Positions 54,978 to 64,000 of a stretch of 64,000 nt of DNA are shown here, one piece after another; positions within the stretch are counted from its first letter, which is position 1; each line of letters opens with the position of its first letter. The DNA is from Eudorina sp. 2006-703-Eu-15. Lineage: Eukaryota > Chlorophyta > Chlorophyceae > Chlamydomonadales > Volvocaceae. The translations under genes were made by a program, and so were the position numbers. The notes under the pieces are model-generated. The model was given only the letters and a program-made list of their open reading frames with translations. It made no database searches and was not told the DNA's origin. The DNA is taken from NCBI GenBank assembly GCA_003117195.1, contig BDSI01000010.1:344696-408695 (forward strand), in the 5' to 3' direction.

Positions 54978-56616
54978 GAATCTACCGCGCATGTCAGCCG
55001 TAAGGCGCCACAAAAATCACCCTATGAATGGGTACCTCGTGTTTGGAATGAGAATGCCTTTATCGTGGTGGCTCTAACACAAAGTGCTTGCAATTAGGCA
55101 TCACACGCCTTAGCATTCTCCGCCAGAAGCGGTGTCTCGTCGGTCAGTATTTTATTCTGCCTGTGAACAGAAAAGGTAGGGTAGGTCTTGGGTGCCCGTG
55201 CGTAGGCCCCGTACGCTGGTACAATGCCGTAATTTGACTACGGTAATTCAGGTAATTGCAACGGAGGAAGCGAGCCGGAACGATGTTTCTGGGTAATGCT
55301 GGGCTTGTATTTCATTTGAAGAAGTCCGCTTGTGATATGGAATTTACTGAAAACGACGAGGGAGGGAATGGAAGAAACAGACTGGAAAAGAGAAGACGTC
55401 GCGCCAACTGCTAGGAAACCGCCTCGAACCAGCAGACCGCCAGCAAATTTCATGAATAATGAACACCATAGAATACTATTGAGAGTCATCGACATGCATC
55501 GGTCGCAAGGAAGAAAATTGCAATGGCGATAGCTGCAGGACCGACCTGTAGCAGCGCGACGCAAAGGCAACAAACTTCCTTTAGAATGCCACTTTATTTA
55601 TCACTGAAGGCGTCTAGGTGCGGCTTCCGATTGGGTGCAGCCAAGTGCGGCCAACAACCTCGGTCGATCGCCTCGCATGTGTGGGCAGCGCGGCGTGTCG
55701 GGCCCTCCTGCAGCAGCAGTTGGGTTCGTTGAGGTCTGCCCTGGTCCTCAGGGGCCACTCGGAAGCGTTTCCTGCTCATTACAGAGGCTCCTTGTTTCGG
55801 TAGCTAGTACGGCAAACAAAAACGTGGGGCCCGCAGCTGGCCGCTCGTTCTGCGGCCGTTGAGGCAGTAACAAGCAACAGGGCTTTATGGGGCAGGATGG
55901 TGGCGGTGCAGCAATGGGGGCGGGGGTCAAGCAAGCGTCTCGCCAATTCACATGACTCCATCGATATCTGCCTTGCGATGACAGAGGGTGGCAGCGGCGT
56001 AAGGGCGCAGCAGCGATCGAACCGCACTACTGGATGGCGGCACCGCCTCTCGATTTGCCCTTAACAGCTCACCCCAGGGCTAGCCCCCCAACGTACAACC
56101 GGATTGTCGTGTTTCCGTCTGTGTCATGACGAGACCGGTGTGTAGGGGCATTATTATCGCTCTGAAGTACGGCATGTTGCAGGGCCCGCCGTTGGGTAGT
56201 TGGTTGGTCGCAGTCGCTGCTACCCTAGAGTTGCCTATATTGTCTTCATCAGCTGGGAGCGAGATAGGATTCTGCAGGCAGGTTTGCGGGGCAAGTCTGG
56301 GCAGGGCAGGTCTGGGCGGCCTGGAGCCCTGGACACCAAACGGATCCAAGGGCATCCGTCCCGTTCAGTCGTACATCCACCGTCACCGGTGCCAACGAAG
56401 TGTCTGAGAGCTCAGCTGTCAGCTCGGAGGGGCCTCGTAGTCTGAGGTACGTTGTCCTCCCGGTGTTGGCCGGCGACGCTTACGTATGAGGGGGGTTGGT
56501 TACCAGCAGCCGAGGACACGGCATCGAATAAAAAGAGTGCATTTCGGCGGATCCAGGACCCTCGGAGTTTTTGCCGTACATCGTACGTACTTGGGTCACT
56601 CATTGCTTGGTCGCCG
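54978..56616. other. Upstream flank of pherophorin B, no supported gene
   Basis: The first 100 bp resembles the region upstream of pherophorin A (aggcg.cacaaaa..., ttggaatga), so it is a candidate conserved promoter/leader. A minus-strand frame at 55238-55573 (111 codons, with FMKFAGGLLVRGGFLAVGAT) is open but unrecognised. Confidence 0.4.
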
Positions 56617-56690
56617 AGGACGGAAGCAAGCCCGTGTTGATTGCGAACGAATCGAGGTCTCGCATCAGCACGGGCTTGCTTCCGTCCTTG
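56617..56690. repeat. Inverted repeat, arms about 25 bp
   Basis: aggacggaagcaagcccgtg at 56617 and cacgggcttgcttccgtcct at the right arm form a near-perfect hairpin with a loop of about 22 nt. No adjacent gene or target duplication seen. Confidence 0.8.
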
Positions 56691-59600
56691 CTACCCGTGT
56701 AACGGGTATTGTGAACTCTGTCCCCAGCAGCAGGCAGTGCACGCCCGGTGGCAGTACGTGGTACTTACGTGCGCGGTCGGTGCGTGTTACTTCGTGCTGT
56801 CATGCTGTCGTATCCATCGTACCGCAACGGTAACCAACCGCACCTAACCGTCACCCTTTTGCTTATGAGCCGCGACACGCGTCAGTGTGGCCATCCATAA
56901 GCATGCCCCACGGACACCTTTCACGGATGTCCGCTTTAACAAGGGAAATCGATGGATTGATTCATTCATTCGTTCATGTGTCATTAACTCACTCGGGCCG
57001 TCAGCCATCCGTACACCACGCTGTGTAGTGCCTATCGTCCCTTCGCCAACGCAGGCACACACATCGGCGATAAACGAATTGCACAAACCCAGATAGACCG
57101 CACGCAGCGTGGACCCTGGTGCGTCTCTGACACACGCAGCCAGGCTACTCGGCGCACGTACGGTAGGTTCAATTGGTGAAATAGTTAAGAATGGCGCATC
57201 ATCTGCAGCGGCTACGCGGCTGCCTGGCTCAACGCATGCCGCATCGCAGAGAGCAAACGACGCAGCGTCCCGCGACCCAACACGCAAGAACACATACGTA
57301 GGGCCCACACACCAGCCCTCCGTCGCCGTCATCGTACGTAACGTCCCCGGTCACGCGCACACAGCGACGGGCAGGGAAGCAGGTGATGACAGCTTCCCAG
57401 GTAGTTAGGTAGTTAGGTAATTTGAAACCAACAGACGTGCCAGCATGCACGACAATGTTCACGACTGTGATTCCGTACTGGAGAGAAAACATTGTTACCA
57501 GTTGGTGAAAATAATAGTCATGGGTACGACGCATGCAGTGCACTACTTTATTTCATTCCCGCGGGATGCATTGTCCTCGCTTCCGACGGCAGCGGCACCA
57601 CGCACCACACCACACCGCACCGGCACCCCGACCAGCTGGATGGGGATTGCACTCCGGCACGCACCCCAGCAAGCAAGCAAGCAAGCAAGCCGACCCGCCG
57701 CTTGCCGCTGGGCAACCATCCACTGGCCTTCACCTTCACCATCTCACGGCGGGCGCACTTCCGAGATGACCTACGTACCCGCACTCACTCACCTCTCTCC
57801 CTCCCTCTCTCCCTCCCTTTCTGCTGCCTCCCTGGATCGTGACCCGCCGCCCCTCGGCTCGAACCAGAACCCCGGCTGCCCGGCTGCCAAGCAAGTTTTC
57901 GGCTGCACGACGCAATCAACTCTCTCATCCAATCCGGTGCGGTGCGCGGAGAACTAACTCCGGGCAGGCCCCTCCTGAGCCGCCATCGATCTGAAGAAGG
58001 AAATAAACCGAGCAGGGCGCTGGAGGCGACCGACCTGCGGCGCCGCGATCCGACGCCCCGATGCGTGTCGTGGGGCCCTACCTACCCTCGCCCGCCCGCC
58101 CATCCGTACGTACGTCCTCCACGCATCTATCCTGGATGGGAAACTCCTCGCGCGCTCGTCGTGCACCGGCGGCTGCTGGTCGGTCCAAGTGTTCCAAGCT
58201 ACCTGCCTAGACCGCGGCGGCGCCACTACCATCCATCCAGCCATCTGCTGGCCCGGCCCGTCCTGAGCGCGCCTACCTCGGGTGCATCGCCGCCGTGCAT
58301 GCCTGCCTTCGACCCCCAACAGCAATGTCAGCGCCACAATTCGCAGTGCATGTGTGATGAACACCGGCCGACCCGCCCCTGCTTGCCGGAGAGCACCCTG
58401 AGAAACCCTCCCAAACACCACTAGCTGGCACTAGCGCTACCACCGCCACAGCTGCTACGTACGCTGAATGAAGCACCAAACGAAGGTGATGGCAAACAGA
58501 CAAGCTCACCACACGCAAACCCAAACACCCCTGCAGTCAACTGCTTGGAGCGGTGATTGGCGGGTCTCGGTCACACGAAACACACACACCTGCATGTCAG
58601 GGTCAAGGTCAGCACACCCCTGTCAGGGTCAAGGTCTACACACCCCTGTCAGGGTCAAGGTCTACACACCCCTGTCAGGGTCAAGGTCTACACACCCCTG
58701 TCAGGGTCAAGGTCTACACACCCCTGTCAGGGTCACACGTGGGGGCAGCAGCTGGGTCCCTCGCTTGCATGACACGCACCCTGACTTGCCTGCCGGACGA
58801 GAATCACACCATCGGTCGGTCAGTCTAGTCAGTCAAAAAAAAACTCTAAACCCTGTGTTCATATAATCGCACCACCAGCCCGCAAACAAACCAACGCACC
58901 CCGCAAACAACAAACCGACGGCGCTCCGAAACACCTGCTGCTGACATCCTAATGACTTGCCACACGACACTACCATGCCAAGCCGTACAAGTCCGTACAG
59001 TTTCCGTACGATCTTACGCAAAATGGCTGGTCCCGCCCTAAACACACACACCCACAGAGAACTTGATTATTTCTTCGCTTAACACACACAGACACAGCTA
59101 GCTAGGGCTGGCCAGCGCAAGGCGCGGTCAGACAAACAGGTATGTACGTAACTGAAGACGGACAACCGCACAAACACAGCGCTAGATGTCGTACACCCCG
59201 CTCGTCCTGGTATGTGCCTCCGGCCTCGGAGTCCCTGCACATGTAATGCCGTCGTAAACATGTACGTCATGAGTAGTACTTCCTGCGCAAAGTGCGCAGA
59301 GATGGATGCGATTTGCCACTAACGCTCGCTTGACAACCCCCAATGTCCGGGGACGCGGGGAGGCGGGGAGGCGGCTGGGGTGGTGTTGAGGCGTATCCTG
59401 CACCTCCGCACCTGGCCCCGCCACCGGCCTGTCCAGGGACTGCTTTCACGCGCATCACGCTTACTAAGCTTAAGCAGAACATGGCCAGGCGCATCGCTCG
59501 CCGCCGTAAACACACACGTGCACGCCCGTCGCGTGCACACGCGTGTCTCTTATCTATACACACGCATATACGTGTAAGCCTGCCAGCGCCATCCACAACA

Positions 59601-61364
59601 CACTTCCCGTGTGGGGTCTGCGCGAACCGGCCCCCGTTGGGCGCTGCCCCCCGCCCATTGCACAGCAACGCACTTCAATCCACTCCACCCTGCCCTTCGA
59701 ACGAACATCACACTCTTCGTGTGGGCTCGAAAGTGCGCATCCACACATCTGCACCCTATATTGTGCAGCGCTTCGCAGCCCTTCGCAGCCCTTCGCAGCC
59801 CTTCGCAGCCATGATGGCCTTCGCAGGCTGTCCTGCTCAGGACACAGCCAAGACAATGAAGGGCACAAGCACAGCACAGCACAGCGCCGCACAGCACAGC
59901 ACAGCACAGCTCTAGGGTTTCCCGCTGAGCTTCTTTGCAATGTTCCCCATATGGACAGGAGGTCAGCAGGCCGTCGTGGCCCCCTCCCCCCCAAGGGGCC
60001 GCCGACATGGATTTAACTCCAGGGGCAGCGAGCCCGCCGGGCGGTCCGACACCTGCACGTGACCTCCCGTACTCGTACTGCATGTCTTCCGAGACGAGCC
60101 CGCACGTTCGTACGGCATGCGTACGGCAACGCCTGGTTTCAAGACAGATGCCGCCCCTGCGGTCGTACGTATCCATCAGTCGACCCGCCTGTGGACGAGC
60201 ATGGCCGTACTCATGGCCGTACTCATCTTGTGCGGTGCAGCACGCCATCCATTATGCGGCGGCAGGTGCAACGCGCCATCACGCACGCACGCACGCACGA
60301 AACCAACTTTTTTGAGAAATTGCGCGCACGTTCGATCCGGTCCGAACGCCGCCCCAATCGTGCCGTACATACACGGACACACACACACACATGCACTCGC
60401 ACGTGCCTGCCGTACACATTACCATGCCCTCCACAGCCACCGACAGGTATCCGCGCAGGCTTCCGCGTATGCATGTACGACGGACGCGCTGGGGTGCTTC
60501 ATTCGGCACCCCTTAGCTTGCGCAGTTCATTCGATCCCCCCTTTAAAGGCCCTTAGCTTGGGCCGCTCCCTCGCGCCATGTAGTGTAGGGGGGCCAGGGC
60601 ATCATTCGCCAATCATCACTGCTCAGATGCCCCTCCAACCGTCCGGCCCCCGCCCTCTTCTATCGTCAGCTCCGTGCCATGTCACATATTATTAAAGCTT
60701 TCACCGCCGCCACAAAAATCAATCGGCATCACACCACTACCGCCGGCCATCCGACTCTCCTGCGGGCGGGTTCCTCGCCCAACGCACCGTACAAACTATT
60801 TGCCACCTAAACACACAAAACCAAAATCTATATCTACGAAATCTCTAGCTTGGCAAAGTAATTGGCGGGAACCAGGGTGCCGTACAACCCTTTCCCAAGA
60901 TCCAGCAACCCCAGAACCCTTTCGCTCCTAAATATTCAGCTACCCACAGCCCCAGAGTAAAACGCGACAGCGACACGGCCCGCAATCAGAGGCCTGCCTG
61001 CGACGCGTTCCCCGATCACTTCATGTTGTCAAGCGCCGCAATCGCAGTCACACGCAACAACCTGAGTTGCTGCTGCCGCTGCTGCTGCCGTACAGACAAT
61101 ATCGCCGTACAGTAACCGCCATGCTTTTATCCTGCGTGAGTGCGTGCATGCCTACTGCTAGCTGGGCACGTCTATCTGACCAACTACTGTGAGGCCCAGC
61201 CATTCCTTCGCGCGATTTCAGGCGCCGTGCCAACTGGGAGTACGATTGTACGGCGGTTCCCCGGTCCGCCGTACAACCGCCCCTCCCACCCCGGCCCCCC
61301 CCACACACATAGAGAGACCCGTTTTCCTCTCTAAAGCACACATAGAGCCGTGACACCCCCACGC
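56691..61364. other. Long gene-poor stretch between pherophorins B and C
   Basis: No gene supported. Open frames are many but short and overlapping, with scattered cgtacg/gtacgta words. It holds the 26-bp array at 58596-58733, four copies of cttcgcagcc at about 59769-59810 and cacagcacagc runs at about 59868-59910. The last 360 bp is the 3' flank of pherophorin C and is related to the flank of B. Confidence 0.45.
58596..58733. repeat. 26-bp tandem repeat, five copies
   Basis: Units of gtcagggtcaaggtctacac plus acccct, directly adjacent without spacers, the first unit slightly different (cagcac). Confidence 0.95.
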
Positions 61365-64000
61365 TCAATCGCCTTGTGAGGCTTTCACAAAGTACTGCGG
61401 GCAGCACCGCCGTATAGGGTCGTACAAGTACAGCGTACAGGTCGAACCGCCGCACAGCTGCTCGAGTGTGATGCGATTGCTGAACAGCACACACAACTGC
61501 GCGCCGACGGCTTGATCGGGTGACCAGGCGAATCCGCCCGCCTTCACGAACGCGTACTGCGACCGGCTGGTTGGGTTGGTCAAAACCCGCCACGACGCGG
61601 GCAGGGGCGACGACGTCGTACTATTCGCGAGCGCGATGCTGAAGCCGTACAGGCTCCCTCTCAGGGCGTAGTTAGCGCCCATTTCAATTTTGGAAAGCAA
61701 GGTCGAGTTGGCGCAGGGGCCCTGCGGAGGGGATGGAAGGGGTTTGTACGGCTCGGAGATCCAGGGGTAAAAACACAACGGCGTGATCACACGCTGGGGG
61801 ATGCACCACGAGGGGTAGAGCATCAGGGAACACAGATCTGCGCAGATCTTCAAGATGTTTGGATTTTATGTTTGGGTTATAGAACCCCGCAGACCCACCC
61901 TGTAGGGTACCATCTTGTCGAAGGCGAAGCATTTTGCCGTACTGTTGGGCCGCCGTAGTACGGGAACTGCCGGCCTCTTGCGGATCACGTCCTTGACGTA
62001 GAAGGGCGTCGACATGGGCCGGGCGTTGCAGCTGCAGGTAGGTAGGTACGAACGGCGGGCGGGAGGGCGGGCGGGTTGCGGGCGAGGGCAGGGAGGGCAG
62101 GGTGCCAGTATTATCAACAAAGAGGATGCCGGCCCTTGTCCCAATCATGAAGTGAGACATGGTGGACACTGCTCACGCCCTGGCTGTACCATATTAAAAC
62201 CCTAGCGCCCCGTGTCCCCTAGGCCCCTGTCCCTGTGCCCCCTGATCCCTTGCCCCCTTGTCCCCTGTCCCCTAGGCCCCTGCCCCCCTTACCCCCTGTT
62301 TCTCTCGCCCCCTGCCCCTGTCCCTCTGGCCCCCTGCCCCCCTTACCCCCTGTTTCTCTCGCCCCCTGCCCCCTGCCCCCCTGTACCTCTGGCCTCCTGT
62401 CCCCTTGCCCCCTGTTTCTCTCGCCCCCTGCCCCTGGGTCGCCCGTCGAAGGGATTGCAACGAGATGGGGATAGATCCCAGCAGGGCCCCGTGCTCCGCT
62501 GCAGCTCTCTCTGGGCCCCGAAGGAGGTGGAGGCCTCAGAGGTGGTGGAGGCCTCAGAGGTGGTGGAGGCCTCAGAGGCCCAACACAACTCCAGGGCTCG
62601 GACCTCGGAGGCTGATTGAGGGGGGCCGGGCACCCATCCCGGTACCACCACCACCACCACCACCACCACCACCACCGCCGGAGGAGTACTCGACCGCCCA
62701 ACAGACAGACCCCATCCGGCCGACCTCCTCCCCAACGACTGCCGTGCAATTCCCCGGCGCGCGCCGCCGAGCACCTCCCCCCACAGTCGCCGGGCTGGAT
62801 GTGTCTGGGCTGTTTCTTTTTATGCCCCCACAGTCCCCCGTCCCCCTCCCTTCCCCCGCCCCTAAAGCACATACACACGCACACGCACACGCTTACCCGC
62901 ATTGAATATCTGGTGGGCTGGTCCTGCAGGACCCGTACGACGTGCCGTACACGCACATCGGTGAGCGATACGACGTCAGCAACCGCCTGCCACTGCCGTT
63001 GCTGCCACTGCCGTTCACAACCAGTTGCTCGAAGCCCGAGACGATGACGCCAAAGTCCGATTGGGGGGGCATCCAGAACGGGCATGGCTGGTCCGAGGCT
63101 AGGTCCAGGTTGAGCTGCCGGAGGAACGCGGCCGCGAAGTCGTCCATGCTGACGTTGAATCTGTTGGCATCCTCCGTACTGCGAAATGTACCGCACAGCA
63201 ACGGAAGGCGGTACGCGTCCGTACAGCCCGGCTGCGAAAGGGTGAAGTTCTGGGTCAGGGTCGAGCCCGTGGCCAGGGCTATGCCCCAAAGCTCGTCCGA
63301 GAGTGCGGCAGCGGTCTGCGCGCACCGGATGGTGTCAAAGAACGGGGGAACTGCCATGTTCATGAGTGAAAGCTGGAAGCTGATGCAGACGTCGGTGCAA
63401 TTACGACGCGTCGAGGGCGTGGTGGTGGGAGGGGAGGGCGGTGAGGGGAGTGGCGGGGAGGGTAGGGCGGGTGGAGGTGGCTTCGGTGGCGGTGGAGGCG
63501 GAGGTGGAGGAGGTGGTGGAGGCGGCGGGGTGGTGGCGGGGGGGCGGTGGGGCGGGGAGGCGGCGGGGGAGGCGGAGGCGGCGGAGGCGGAGGTGGAGGA
63601 GGCGGTGGAGGCGGCGGCGGCGGCGGTGGGGGCGGCGGAGGCGGAGGTGGTGGCGGAGGCGGAGGCGGAGGCGGAGGCGGCGGCGGAGGCGGCGGCGGCG
63701 GCGGAGGCGGCGGAGGCGGAGGTGGAGGAGGCGGTGGGGGCGGCGGTGGGGGAGGTGGGGGCGGCGGAGGCGGCGGTGGTGGCGGCGGTGGAGGTGGAGG
63801 CGGCGGCGGAGGCGGTGGTGGAGGCGGTGGAGGCGGTGGCGGCGGAGGCGGCGGTGGCGGCGGAGGTGGTGGAGGCGGTGGCGGTGGAGGTGGAGGAGGC
63901 GGCGGTGGTGGCGGTGGAGGCGGTGGCGGTGGAGGAGGCGGCGGTGGTGGCGGTGGCGGCGGTGGAGGCGGGGGGGGCGGTGGCGGCGGTGGAGGCGGCG
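61365..64000 (-). CDS. Pherophorin C (5' part beyond window)
   Basis: Three 3' exons: from 62897 to beyond 64000, then 61899-62031 and 61365-61721. Donors are CGG|GTAAGC and AGG|GTGGGT, acceptors cctgcag and ctccgcag. The visible part begins in a long poly-Pro linker (63410-64000). Domain 2 follows: RNCTDVCISFQLSLMN, PLLCGTFRSTEDANRF, PCPFWMPPQSDFGVIVSGFE and RSPMCVYGTSYGSC, then [51 protein letters not shown] and RRCCPQYFV. Exons 4 and 5 have the same lengths as in pherophorin B (133 and 357 bp) and nearly the same sequence, while the upstream half of domain 2 is clearly diverged. The Pro frame of the linker is not continuous (see findings). Signal peptide and domain 1 lie outside the window. 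Confidence 0.85.
62212..62677. repeat. Low-complexity DNA in pherophorin C intron 3
   Basis: Three arrays lie in the 865-bp intron 62032-62896: a cccctgtccc/gccccctg-rich run (62212-62445), gaggtggtggaggcctca units of 18 bp (about 62523-62580) and an (ACC)n run (about 62643-62677). Confidence 0.85.
63410..64000. repeat. GGC/GGA/GGT low complexity coding the pherophorin C linker
   Basis: Almost pure (cgg/agg/tgg)n on the plus strand, hence poly-Pro (CCG/CCT/CCA) on the minus strand. G runs of 4-8 interrupt the triplet pattern. It extends beyond the window edge. Confidence 0.9.

Noticed and set aside
58596..58733. CRISPR-like array of regular 26-bp repeats
   Set aside because: Units are directly adjacent with no unique spacers, and the genome is eukaryotic.

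Overview
The window looks like nuclear DNA of a volvocine green alga (Volvox, Eudorina, Gonium or Chlamydomonas relatives). The main evidence is three pherophorin-type extracellular-matrix genes on the minus strand. Each has Cys-rich globular domains around a (Ser)Pro-rich hydroxyproline-glycoprotein linker, and all are cut by GT-AG introns in conserved places. High GC in exons, long CA runs, many minisatellites and dense small transposon debris fit the same assignment. Nothing looks bacterial, organellar or viral.

Layout. (1) 0.7-16.2 kb, minus strand: three tandem copies of an F-box-like, leucine-rich gene family. Each has one long first exon and a short last exon split by an intron at the same codon boundary. 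The copy at 12,743-16,163 is intact; those at 696-3,793 and 5,855-8,008 carry frame breaks, and a fourth fragment lies inverted near 4.3 kb. (2) 17.7-19.4 kb: a 401-bp hAT-type MITE with perfect 16-bp terminal repeats and an 8-bp target duplication, then a small gene for a Cys-rich, probably secreted protein. (3) 21-24.5 kb: CA microsatellites and a broken Penelope-like reverse transcriptase whose central palm is replaced by Pro-coding low complexity. Its probable 3' end recurs at 34.4-35.0 kb. (4) 25.6-34.4 kb: a repeat- and palindrome-rich block. It includes a 20-bp minisatellite, a 2.6-kb near-perfect palindrome carrying two head-to-head copies of an acidic, Lys-tailed protein gene, an outer inverted repeat interrupted by a 412-bp insertion with target duplication, and two more palindromes. 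(5) 37.8-41.4, 50.2-55.0 and 61.4->64.0 kb: pherophorin genes A, B and C, all minus strand; C is cut by the window edge. (6) Between the pherophorins: SINE-like elements with a pol III A/B box, dispersed transposon ends and short minisatellites, with few convincing genes.

How the genes relate. The pherophorins are a tandem family: exon 1 is 56 bp in both A and B, exon 4 is 133 bp and exon 5 is 357 bp in both B and C. They should be secreted into the cell wall/extracellular matrix. Their main difference is the linker, about 75 residues in A, about 580 in B and 200 or more in C. The F-box-like family resembles a rapidly turning-over substrate-adaptor family. The acidic gene, the reverse transcriptase and the SINE/MITEs are mobile or mobile-associated. 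All function calls rest on reading motifs by eye; no database search was run.
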